DNA of 50,025 nucleotides, taken from contig JBEKFZ010000024.1 in NCBI GenBank assembly GCA_050013075.1, positions 1 through 50,025 on the forward strand, written 5' to 3'. Made by a program: the position numbers and the translations under genes. The DNA comes from JBEKIK01 sp050013075. Its GTDB lineage: Bacteria > Planctomycetota > Planctomycetia > Pirellulales > Thermoguttaceae. Below are positions 20,201 to 28,374 of this stretch, in pieces. Within the stretch, counting starts at the first letter, position 1, and every line of letters starts with the position of its first letter. A model generated the notes under the pieces. That model saw only the letters and a list, made by a program, of their open reading frames with translations. It was not told the DNA's origin and searched no databases.

Positions 20201-21637
20201 GTGGGCTTCCACCTGGGCCTCGATCGACAGCGGCAAATGGACGGCCATCTGGTCGCCGTCGAAATCGGCGTTGAATCCCTTACACACCAGCGGATGCAGC
20301 TTGATGGCGTTGCCTTCCACCAGCACCGGCTCGAAGGCTTGAATGCCCATGCGGTGCAGGGTGGGAGCACGGTTTAAAAGCACGGGATGGTTCTGGATGA
20401 CTTCTTCCAGGATGTCCCAAACCTCCTCGTCCTTGCGCTCCAGCATCTTCTTCGCGCTTTTGATGGTGTCGGCGTGGCCTAATTCCTTTAACCGGCGGAT
20501 GATGAAAGGCTGGTACAATTCCAGGGCGATCTTTTTGGGCAGGCCGCACTGGTGCAAACGCAGGGCGGGGCCAACCACGATCACGCTGCGGGCCGAATAG
20601 TCCACTCGCTTGCCCAACAGGTTCTCGCGGAACCGGCCCTGCTTGCCCTTGATCATGTCGGTCAAGGATTTTAGCGGACGGTTGCTCGATCCCAAGACCG
20701 GGCGCTTGCAGCGGTTGTTATCGAACAAGGCGTCGACCGACTGTTGCAGCATCCGCTTCTCGTTGCGGATGATCACCTCGGGGGCGTTTAAATCGACAAG
20801 TTTTTTCAGGCGGTTGTTGCGGTTGATGATCCGCCGATACAGGTCGTTCAGGTCGCTGGTGGCGAAATTGCCCGAATCCAAAAGCACCAGCGGGCGGAGG
20901 TCCGGCGGGATCACCGGGATCACGTCCAAAACCATCCACTCCGGGCGGTTGTCCGAGTCGCGGATGGCCTCGACGATTTTCAGCCGGTTGATAAGGTCCT
21001 TTTTCTTCTGTTTCGAGTTGGTTTCGACCAGTTCCACGCGCAACTCGGTCGAAAGCTTGACCAGGTCCAACTGGACCAGGAGTTTGCGCACGGCCTCCGC
21101 GCCCATGTCGGCCTCGAACGATCCTTCCGGGTATTGTGCCCGGGCGGCGCGGTATTCCTCTTCGGTCAAAAGCTGTTGGACCTTAAGCGGCGTGTCCACC
21201 GACTTGGTCACCACGTAATCCTGGAAATACACCACTTTTTCCAGGCTGGTGGTTTTCATGTTTAAAAGCGCGCCCAGGCGGCTGGGCATGGCCTTGAAGA
21301 ACCATATATGCACCACCGGGGCGGCCAGTTCGATGTGGCCCATGCGCGTGCGCCGCACGCGGCTGTGGGTGATCTTCACCCCGCAGCGGTCGCAGATCAT
21401 GCCTTTGTATTTCATGCCCCGGTACTTGCCGCAGGAACATTCCCAGTCCTTTTCCGGACCGAAGATGCGCTCGCAGAACAGGCCGTCCTTTTCCGGGCGG
21501 TAGGTGCGGTAGTTGATGGTCTCGGGTTTTTTCACCTCGCCGAAGGACCAGCTACGGATGTCGTGCGGCCGGGCAAGGCTGATTTTCACCGAGGCGTAAT
21601 CGTTTATACGGTCGTATGTAGTTTCGCCGACGCTCAC
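17249..21637 (-). CDS. rpoC: DNA-directed RNA polymerase subunit beta'
   Basis: A 1462-residue subunit. The N-terminal zinc finger is [20 protein letters not shown] (67-86), the rudder/lid region precedes the catalytic NADFDGDQM (456-464) whose three Asp bind Mg, and the bridge helix/trigger-loop region shows [20 protein letters not shown]. The second zinc site is [13 protein letters not shown], followed by [18 protein letters not shown]. The C-terminal 70 residues are acidic and extended ([20 protein letters not shown]), longer than in E. coli. Start is GTG at 21637 with AGGAG eight bases upstream. It follows rpoB after 176 bp of repeats. The long plus-strand frames opposite this gene are shadows. 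Confidence 0.98.
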   Translation of the reverse strand: [1462 protein letters not shown]

Positions 21638-21813
21638 TGTGGACTCTCCTTTTGGTTAGGAGTTGTCAGTTTTCAGTTTTAAGTTTAGCCGCGACCGGGC
21701 ACCAACCAAAGGTTGGTCGGGGAGCGGGAAGCGAGAATTATTGCGAAACCGCAAGCGGTTTCCGCTCGCCTCCATTAATCTCTAATTTCTAATCTCTAAT
21801 CCCTAATCCCTAT
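21638..21813. repeat. rpoB-rpoC spacer with palindrome and AATC-type heptads
   Basis: The spacer holds the palindrome AAACCGC-AA-GCGGTTT at 21746-21761 and six heptads of TCTAATC/CCTAATC type at 21774-21815 that run into the rpoB stop codon. Such a long, repeat-filled gap is unusual because rpoB and rpoC are normally close. Confidence 0.85.
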
Positions 21814-24800
21814 CTATACCCGCGCTTTTTCCAATTGCATGTTAAGCGCCAGGCCGCGGATTTCGTTCGTCAATACGTCGAAGCTGGCCGGGGTGCCGGC
21901 CTCGAGCGTGTTTTCGCCTTTGACCATGGCTTCGTAGATTTTTGTGCGGCCTTCCACGTCGTCGCTTTTGACGGTCAAAAGTTCCTGGAGGATATAGGCC
22001 GCTCCGTAGGCTTCCAAGGCCCAGACTTCCATTTCCCCGAAGCGTTGGCCGCCGAACCGGGCCTTGCCGCCCAGGGGCTGTTGGGTAATCAGCGAATACG
22101 GGCCGGTGGACCGGGCATGAACCTTGTCGTCCACCAGATGGTGCAATTTCATCATATAGATTTGGCCCACGGTCGATAGCTGCTCGAATTGTTCGCCGGT
22201 CCGGCCGTCGTAGAGTTGGGCCTTGCCGGTTTCGGGCAAGCCGGCTTCGCGCAGGCAATTTCGGATGGCGGCTTCGTCCGCGCCGTCGAAAATCGGGGTG
22301 ATGGCCTGGAAACCCAGGGCGGCGGCGGCCCAGCCAAGATGCGTTTCAAGAATCTGCCCCACGTTCATACGGCTGGGAACGCCCAGCGGATTGAGCATGA
22401 TTTGCACCGGCGTGCCGTCGGCCATGAAGGGCATGTCTTCCTTGGGCAGGATTTTGGCGATCACGCCTTTGTTTCCGTGCCGTCCGGCCATTTTATCACC
22501 CACCGAAATCACGCGCTTGGCGGCAATGTAGACTTTGACCATCTGCAACACGCCGGAGCGCAGCTCATCGCCGCGTTTCATGGAATTCAGTTGCCGGTCG
22601 CGGGCGTCGATGGCGGCCTCCACGGCGGGCCAGTAGGTCTTGTGGATTTTTTCCACCTCGGCCCTGCGCTGCGGGCTGCGGACGTCCAACGAGTCGATGT
22701 TGAATTGGTGCGCCTGTTCGGCCACGTAGCGGTGTTCCTGGCCTTCGACCAGGTGATTGCCTTCCTCGTCGGTGAGCTTTTTCTTGATGATTTCCTCGAT
22801 CTGACCGACCAATTCGCCGAACGCGGCGGCAATGCGGGCGTTGCCTTGGGCTTCGGCCTCTTTCAGGTCGCTTTCAAACTTTTTTCGTTCATCTTCGTTG
22901 AGGCTCATGCGTCGCGAGAATTTTTGCGTGGATATGACGATGCCTTCCACGCCTGAGGGGACTTCCAGCGAGTCGTTTTTCACGTCCTCGCCCGCCCGGC
23001 CGAAAATGGCGTGGAGAAGTTTTTCCTCGGGCGTGAGTTCGGTCTTCGACTTAGGCGAGACCTTGCCCACCAGGATATCGCCCGGCCAGACGAACGTGCC
23101 CACGCGGACGATGCCGTTTTCGTCCAGGTTGCGGAGTTGTTTTTCGCTGACGTTGGGGATATCGCGGGTGAACTCCTCGCGCCCGAGCTTGGTTTCGCGG
23201 ATTTCGATGTCGAACTCCTCGATGTGGATCGAGGTGTAGACGTCGTTTTCCACGAGTTCTTCGCTGATGATGATGGCGTCCTCGAAGTTGAATCCGTCCC
23301 AGGCCATGAAGGCCACCAAGACGTTTCGGCCCAGGGCCAGTTCGCCCTTGTATGTGCCCGCCCCGTCGGCCAGGACCTGGCCTTTTTCGATTTTATCGCC
23401 CACGGCGACGATGGGTTTTTGATTCTGGCAGGTGCGCTCGTTAAGGCCTACGAACTTGCGGAGCTTGTACACGTCCGGGCCGATTTCGATGTGATCGGCA
23501 TCGACCTTGGTGACCACCCCCTTGCGCAGGGCGCGGATGATCATGCTCGAATTTTGGGCGGCCTCGATTTCCAACCCGGTGGCTACCAGCGGAGGCTCGG
23601 TTATGAGCAAAGGCACGGCCTGGCGCTGCATGTTCGATCCCATCAATGCCCGGTTGGCGTCGTCGTGCTCCAAAAACGGAATCAACCCGGCCGATACGCC
23701 CACCATCTGCGCCGGAGCCACGTCTATGTACTGCACCTGGTCCGCGGGCATCAGATAGAAGTCGCCGTGATGCCGGGCAAGCACCGTCTCGCCCACCAGA
23801 CGGCCGTTTTCGATCTTGGCGTCGGCCGGGGCCAGAATCGCCTCGTGCTCTTGGTCGGCGCGGAGCCATTCGACCTGGTCGGTCAATTGGCCCTTGAGGA
23901 CTTTCTGATATGGGGTGACCAGGAACCCGTAATCGTCCACTCCGGCGTAGATGGCCAAAGAGGAGATCAGCCCGATGTTGGTGCCCTCCGGGGTTTCGAT
24001 GGGGCAGATGCGTCCGTAGTGGGAGATGTGCACGTCTCGGACCTCGAACCCGGCGCGTTTGCGGTTCAATCCGCCCGGACCCAGGGCCGACAGGCGCCGC
24101 TCGTGGGTGAGCATGGAAAGGGGGTTGGTCTGATCCACCACCTGCGATAGTTCGCCGCGCCCGAAGAAATACTCGATGGCCGCCGAAATGCTCTTGGGAT
24201 TGACCAGTGTGCGGGGAGTCATGTCGGCGATGTCTTTGAGACTCATCCGCTCCTGCACGGTGCGGCGGAGTTTCAAAAATCCCTTGCGCAATTCGTCGCA
24301 GGCCAACTCCTCGATGGTCCGCAGGCGGCGGTTGCCCAAGTGGTCGATGTCGTCGATTTCCACGTCCGCGTCGCCGTTGCGGAGTTTCATCAGATATTTG
24401 ATGGCCGCAATCATATCGTCAGGGCGCAGCGTCATTTCGGATTCGGGAATGTTGAGCTTTAGTTTGCGATTGATGCGGAAGCGTCCCACCCGGCCCAGGC
24501 GATAGCGGTTGGTGTCGTAGAATTTTTCGTGGAACAGGGCCTTGGCTTTTTCCAACTGTGGGGGATTGCCGGGACGCAGGCGCTGGTAAATTCGCAACAG
24601 GGCTTCTTGGTGGCTGGCCGTGGCGTCGTCGGCCAGTGCGTTTAGGAGCAAGGGGTTTTTGGGGTCGTCCATGACCTCGATACTCGTCAAGCCGGAAGTG
24701 CAAATCGCTTCGGCGGTGTTTTTAGTGATTTTCTGACCGCACTCGACAAGGATTTCGCCCGCCCTGGGGCTGTCGTGGGGATAAACCACGTCGCCGATCG

Positions 24801-25527
24801 CCAGTTTGCCCTCGATTTTAATCACGCTGCGGCCGTCGACGATCTTTTCGGTTTGGGTCGGATAAAATGCCTTTAGCAGATTGGCGTCTTCGGAGTATTT
24901 CGGATCCATCGCCCGAATCAGCGTCATGATCGAGAACTTGCCGCTCTGGTCGATCCTGACGGCCAGGCATTCCTTGCGCGTGACGTTCAGTTCGATCCAA
25001 CTGCCGCGTTCGGGAATGATGCGGCAGGAGTGCATGCGGCGTTCGCCGGTGGCTTCCATATCGGCGACGAAGTCCACGCCCGGGCTGCGGTGCAATTGGT
25101 TTACCACCACGCGTTCGGCCCCGTTGATGATGAATTCGCCGCCGCCGAGCATGATCGGTATATCGCCCAGATAAACTTCTTCCTCGATGGGCTGCTCTTT
25201 TGTCAGGCGGAGCCAGACCTTAAAGGGCCTGCCGTAGGTGAGGCGCAACTGGCGACATTCGTCGGGCTCGTAGCGGGGTTTGCCCAGTTCGTAGCGGATG
25301 TATTCCAGGCGCAGGGTCTTGTCGTAGCTTTCCGTCGGGAAGATTTCCCGCAATACGCCCTCGATGCCCTGGTCCTTGCGCTTTTGCCAGGGTACGTCGT
25401 GTTGCAGGAAAGCCTGGTAACTGGAAGTCTGAATTTGCGTCAGGTCCGGAATGAAGTGAGGGGCTCGGCGGCTGCCGAAGCGACGGATTTCCTTGGGTTG
25501 GAGACGTCGTTGAGCCATGGTCGCCAT
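21814..25527 (-). CDS. rpoB: DNA-directed RNA polymerase subunit beta
   Basis: 1237 residues with normal domain order: RLEYIRYELGKPRYEPDECR, GGGEFIINGAERVVVNQLHRSPGVDF, the rifampicin pocket FGRGELSQVVDQTNPLSMLT-HERRLSALGPGGL, and the C-terminal GGQRFGEMEVWALEAYGAAY. Residues matching E. coli Gln513, Asp516, His526, Arg529 and Ser531 are conserved, so no intrinsic rifampicin resistance is predicted from this cluster. The start at 25527 is preceded by AGGAGGGTGAT, an almost perfect Shine-Dalgarno. It is downstream of rplL after a 330-bp leader with a hairpin. Confidence 0.98.
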   Translation of the reverse strand: MATMAQRRLQPKEIRRFGSRRAPHFIPDLTQIQTSSYQAFLQHDVPWQKRKDQGIEGVLREIFPTESYDKTLRLEYIRYELGKPRYEPDECRQLRLTYGRPFKVWLRLTKEQPIEEEVYLGDIPIMLGGGEFIINGAERVVVNQLHRSPGVDFVADMEATGERRMHSCRIIPERGSWIELNVTRKECLAVRIDQSGKFSIMTLIRAMDPKYSEDANLLKAFYPTQTEKIVDGRSVIKIEGKLAIGDVVYPHDSPRAGEILVECGQKITKNTAEAICTSGLTSIEVMDDPKNPLLLNALADDATASHQEALLRIYQRLRPGNPPQLEKAKALFHEKFYDTNRYRLGRVGRFRINRKLKLNIPESEMTLRPDDMIAAIKYLMKLRNGDADVEIDDIDHLGNRRLRTIEELACDELRKGFLKLRRTVQERMSLKDIADMTPRTLVNPKSISAAIEYFFGRGELSQVVDQTNPLSMLTHERRLSALGPGGLNRKRAGFEVRDVHISHYGRICPIETPEGTNIGLISSLAIYAGVDDYGFLVTPYQKVLKGQLTDQVEWLRADQEHEAILAPADAKIENGRLVGETVLARHHGDFYLMPADQVQYIDVAPAQMVGVSAGLIPFLEHDDANRALMGSNMQRQAVPLLITEPPLVATGLEIEAAQNSSMIIRALRKGVVTKVDADHIEIGPDVYKLRKFVGLNERTCQNQKPIVAVGDKIEKGQVLADGAGTYKGELALGRNVLVAFMAWDGFNFEDAIIISEELVENDVYTSIHIEEFDIEIRETKLGREEFTRDIPNVSEKQLRNLDENGIVRVGTFVWPGDILVGKVSPKSKTELTPEEKLLHAIFGRAGEDVKNDSLEVPSGVEGIVISTQKFSRRMSLNEDERKKFESDLKEAEAQGNARIAAAFGELVGQIEEIIKKKLTDEEGNHLVEGQEHRYVAEQAHQFNIDSLDVRSPQRRAEVEKIHKTYWPAVEAAIDARDRQLNSMKRGDELRSGVLQMVKVYIAAKRVISVGDKMAGRHGNKGVIAKILPKEDMPFMADGTPVQIMLNPLGVPSRMNVGQILETHLGWAAAALGFQAITPIFDGADEAAIRNCLREAGLPETGKAQLYDGRTGEQFEQLSTVGQIYMMKLHHLVDDKVHARSTGPYSLITQQPLGGKARFGGQRFGEMEVWALEAYGAAYILQELLTVKSDDVEGRTKIYEAMVKGENTLEAGTPASFDVLTNEIRGLALNMQLEKARV

Positions 25528-25860
25528 ATAATATCACCCTCCTGAAAGAAGTGGGATTTGAGTGCAAAAACACAAGGCCGACATGGAATTAACAAGGTGG
25601 GGATGGAATCGCCGTTTTTCCGCCTCATAACAATCCAATACGCGGAAAGCGGCGACATTGTTCGTATAATTGGGTAGGGGGTGTAGACCCCAAGCTCTGG
25701 CCGCGAGTTTCTGAATAAATTCAGTCGAACTCGGGCATGACAAATGGGCAAAACGGCAAAGTTCAACCATTACGCTAATCTGCTGGATTTCGATTGCGTC
25801 AAAGCCCACCCTCCCCTGGTTGGGGAGGGACCGAAAAACAAAAGACGTCCCGTTGCTCGA
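25528..25860. other. rplL-rpoB intergenic leader with a strong hairpin
   Basis: A 333-bp region. The perfect hairpin CCCTCCCC-TGGTT-GGGGAGGG (25809-25829) lies about 30 bp after the rplL stop and lacks a clean T-run, so an attenuator or processing site is plausible; partial termination between rplJL and rpoBC is classical in other bacteria. No coding potential. Confidence 0.55.
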
Positions 25861-26274
25861 TTATTTGATCGATACGGTGCCGCCGGCTTCTTCCAGTTCC
25901 TTCTTGAGCTTCTCGGCGTCTTCTTTCGAGATCGCTTCCTTGATTTTGGCGGGCAAGCCCTCGACTAGATCCTTGGCTTCCTTCAGGCCCAGCGCGGTTG
26001 CTGCGCGGACGACCTTGATCACGCCGATCTTTTTCTCGCCGAAACCTTCCAAAATTACGTCGAATTCGGTTTTTTCCGCGGCCTTGGACGGTCCGCCTTC
26101 TCCGGCGGCAGGGGCCGCCATCATTACCGCCCCGCCGGCCGCGGGCTTGATGCCGTGCACCTCGGACAAATAGTCGCTTAGTTCCTTGGCCTGCTTGAGG
26201 TTCAATTCCACGATCTTTTCGCCCAACTCCAGGGTCAATGGGGAAAACTGGCGGGTTGCTTGATCTGTCGCCAT
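25861..26274 (-). CDS. rplL: 50S ribosomal protein L7/L12
   Basis: 137 residues: an N-terminal dimerisation helix pair (ELGEKIVELNLKQAKELSDYLSE), an Ala/Gly/Pro hinge (PAAGGAVMMAAPAAGEGG) and the C-terminal domain EKTEFDVILEGFGEKKIGVIKVVR-type core with GLKEAKDLVEGLP. It forms the ribosome stalk that recruits translational GTPases. AAAGGA precedes the ATG at 26274. It is separated from rplJ by nearly 290 bp containing a folded GC element, an unusual spacing for this pair. Confidence 0.97.
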   Translation of the reverse strand: MATDQATRQFSPLTLELGEKIVELNLKQAKELSDYLSEVHGIKPAAGGAVMMAAPAAGEGGPSKAAEKTEFDVILEGFGEKKIGVIKVVRAATALGLKEAKDLVEGLPAKIKEAISKEDAEKLKKELEEAGGTVSIK

Positions 26275-26411
26275 GACAATCTCGGTCCTTTCTCACCTTG
26301 GCGTCGCGAACTCGGTGCTGCGGGCAACCGGCCCCGACACGTTACTATTATCTGGTTGGTTGTTATTTATGTTTCCGGGAACGTACCCAGAGTTTTCATC
26401 GTTTATATTCT

Positions 26412-26429
26412 CGCGGCATAAGTGCCGCG
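26412..26429. repeat. Palindrome CGCGGCAT-AA-GTGCCGCG
   Basis: Arms of 8 bp with one mismatch around a central AA, followed by GGCTATT. A related element occurs at 28324 (CCCGGAAC-AA-GTGCCGGG followed by GGCTAAA) and inside the GT83 gene at 7327. Confidence 0.75.
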
Positions 26430-26465
26430 GCTATTGTCTCAGGTAATGAATGTCACGTTTTCGCC

Positions 26466-26520
26466 TCAGAGCCGGGCCGTGTCGGCCCGGAAATGCCGGG
26501 GCGACACGCCCCGGCTCTGA
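26466..26520. ncRNA. Three-way-junction element between rplJ and rplL
   Basis: An outer perfect 9-bp stem (TCAGAGCCG with CGGCTCTGA) encloses two small hairpins, GGCCG-TGT-CGGCC and GGGGCG-ACA-CGCCC. It could be an RNA structure controlling the stalk gene or a DNA repeat able to extrude as a cruciform. It is folded equally well on both strands. The function is unknown; I call only the structure. Confidence 0.6.
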
Positions 26521-26562
26521 CTTTTCATGCGACATTCTTTTTCTGAGATTAAATAAACTTAT

Positions 26563-27102
26563 TTACTCTCCTGCTTTTACTTCTTCCGTTGCCTCGCCTT
26601 TTTGTTCGATCTGGCTGGCCAATGCCCCGCCGATGCTCTCCAACTGGCTTACCAAATTCGCGCCCGGGCTGAGGATCTGGCCTGAAAGAATCGACAACTG
26701 TTCCAAGCGGCTGGGCCATTTGGCGACTTGATCTACCTGATCGGCCGTGATGCGTTCGCCCTCCATCACACCGCCACGAGCCTCGAAGGGCTTGTTTTTT
26801 TCGTCTTTTACCAGCCGGGCAATTTCCTTGGCCAAGCTGACGATATCCTCGCTTCCCCAGCATATTGCCGAGGTGCCGGTCAGTCCTTGAAACATGGGCT
26901 CCAACGGCGTGCCAGTCGTGGCCCGGGCGGCCAGGCTGTTTTTTACCACGATTACATTCACGTTTTTGCCGGCCAATTCCCCGCGCAAGCGGTTGTTGGC
27001 ATTGGCCGTCAGTCCGACCATGTTAACCAGCAGGGCGTCGTTGACGTTTTTCAGACGCTGGCGAAGGTTTTCGGTAATCAGATTCTTTACATACTTACTC
27101 AT
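26563..27102 (-). CDS. rplJ: 50S ribosomal protein L10
   Basis: 179 residues with MSKYVKNLITENLRQRLKNV, LVNMVGLTANANNRLRGEL, VKNSLAARA and FEARGGVMEGERITADQV. The C-terminal helix that binds L12 dimers is present (LVSQLESIGGALASQIEQKG). L10 anchors the stalk and in many bacteria represses its own operon. AAAGGA sits seven bases before the ATG at 27102. rplA ends ten bases upstream, so the two are co-transcribed. Confidence 0.97.
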   Translation of the reverse strand: MSKYVKNLITENLRQRLKNVNDALLVNMVGLTANANNRLRGELAGKNVNVIVVKNSLAARATTGTPLEPMFQGLTGTSAICWGSEDIVSLAKEIARLVKDEKNKPFEARGGVMEGERITADQVDQVAKWPSRLEQLSILSGQILSPGANLVSQLESIGGALASQIEQKGEATEEVKAGE

Positions 27103-27112
27103 ACTTGATCCT

Positions 27113-27802
27113 TTACGCCGCTTGGATTCGCACGCTCGGGCTCATGGTGGCGCTGAGGGCAATGGTTTTGATATATTGTCCCTTGACCGCGGCCGGTTTT
27201 AGATTGACCACGAAATTGATGAAGGCGGATACGTTTTCGGCCAGTTTTTCAGCGTCGAAGCTTAACTTTCCCACGATGGCGTGGATGTTCCCGCCGGCAT
27301 CGTTGCGGAACTCGATCTTGCCGGCTTTATATTCCTTGACGACTTTTCCCACGTCCGGCGAAACGGTTCCGGCGCGAGGCGAGGGCATAAGCCCGCGCGG
27401 ACCCAAAACCTTGCCCAGCGGACCGACCACGCCCATCATGTCCGGGGCGGCGATGCACACGTCGAAATCGGTCCAGCCGCCCTTGATCTTTTCGGCCATT
27501 TCCGGCCCGCCGACTTCTTCAGCCCCGGCCGCCTTGGCTTCATCGACCTTGTCGCCCTTGGCGAATACAATCACCCTTAGCGACTTGCCGATGCCGTTGG
27601 GCAGCACGATCGATCCGCGGACCATCTGGTCGGCCTGCTTGGGATCGATCCCTAAGCGGATGACGATCTCCACGCTCTGATCGAATTTTGTCGTATTGTA
27701 GGTTTTTAGCAATTGCACGGCATCTTTCAGGGGCAGGGGTTTCTTGCCCGGCGATTTTTCCAGCATTGCCGCCATGCGTTTGGGTTGTTTGGTCTTGGGC
27801 AT
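27113..27802 (-). CDS. rplA: 50S ribosomal protein L1
   Basis: 229 residues from MPKTKQPKRMAAMLEK; typical L1 segments are VEIVIRLGIDPKQADQMVRG, MGVVGPLGKVLGPRGLMP and GKIEFRNDAGGNIHAIVGK. L1 is the mobile stalk that releases deacylated tRNA. An in-frame extension back to 27907 overlaps rplK and is rejected because GGAGAG lies correctly before the ATG at 27802. The rplK stop codon sits inside that Shine-Dalgarno region, so the genes are translationally coupled. Confidence 0.97.
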   Translation of the reverse strand: MPKTKQPKRMAAMLEKSPGKKPLPLKDAVQLLKTYNTTKFDQSVEIVIRLGIDPKQADQMVRGSIVLPNGIGKSLRVIVFAKGDKVDEAKAAGAEEVGGPEMAEKIKGGWTDFDVCIAAPDMMGVVGPLGKVLGPRGLMPSPRAGTVSPDVGKVVKEYKAGKIEFRNDAGGNIHAIVGKLSFDAEKLAENVSAFINFVVNLKPAAVKGQYIKTIALSATMSPSVRIQAA

Positions 27803-27804
27803 TT

Positions 27805-28230
27805 TTAACTCTCCACTTCCAGGCCCATGCTGCGGGCGGTGCCCAGCACTATGTTGCGGGCGTGTTCGATGTCCCGGGCGTTTAAATCGGCCATTTTCGT
27901 GCGGCAAATATCATCCACCTGGGCTATGGTCACCTTGCCGACTTTTTCCTTGTTGGGCACGCCGGAGCCTTTTGCAATGCCGGCCGCCTTTTTCAGCAAT
28001 GCGGCCGCGGGAGGGCTTTTGGTGATAAATTCGAATGTCCTATCGTTGTATACTCTTACCACCACCGGAATGGGCATGCCCCCGGCGTCTTTGGTCCGCT
28101 CGTTAAACTGCTGAACGAATTGGCCCAGGTTGATGCCGTAGCGTCCCAACGACGTGCCGACCGGCGGGGCCGGCGTTGCCTGACCGCCCGGGACCTGGAA
28201 CTTCACTTCACCGACTAGTTGCTTGGCCAT
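27805..28230 (-). CDS. rplK: 50S ribosomal protein L11
   Basis: 141 residues, standard length. KFQVPGGQATPAPPVGTSLG (thiostrepton-site prolines), GMPIPVVVRVYNDRTFEFI and IEHARNIVLGTARSMGLEV are all typical. L11 binds the GTPase-associated centre of 23S rRNA. Between nusG and rplA; the gap to nusG holds a dispersed 42-bp repeat. Confidence 0.97.
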   Translation of the reverse strand: MAKQLVGEVKFQVPGGQATPAPPVGTSLGRYGINLGQFVQQFNERTKDAGGMPIPVVVRVYNDRTFEFITKSPPAAALLKKAAGIAKGSGVPNKEKVGKVTIAQVDDICRTKMADLNARDIEHARNIVLGTARSMGLEVES

Positions 28231-28374
28231 GATTTAAACCGTCGTCAAAAAATTCTGTAATCGCGACGGGCACCATGCACAGCATGGTCGGTTGGTCGGT
28301 CGCGGCTTTATATTTGATATCCTCCCGGAACAAGTGCCGGGGCTAAACTTTCTGTCCACTGTCCACTGCCCACT
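28231..28374. repeat. nusG-rplK spacer with 42-bp element copy 2, palindrome and heptads
   Basis: 28262-28303 is the 42-bp element (copy 1 at 12270, opposite orientation). 28324-28341 is the palindrome CCCGGAAC-AA-GTGCCGGG. 28353-28373 holds three heptads, TGTCCAC, TGTCCAC, TGCCCAC, ending beside the nusG stop codon. Confidence 0.85.

Noticed and set aside
23011..24150. 379-codon plus-strand frame inside rpoB
   Set aside because: Shadow of rpoB codon usage; no recognisable domain.
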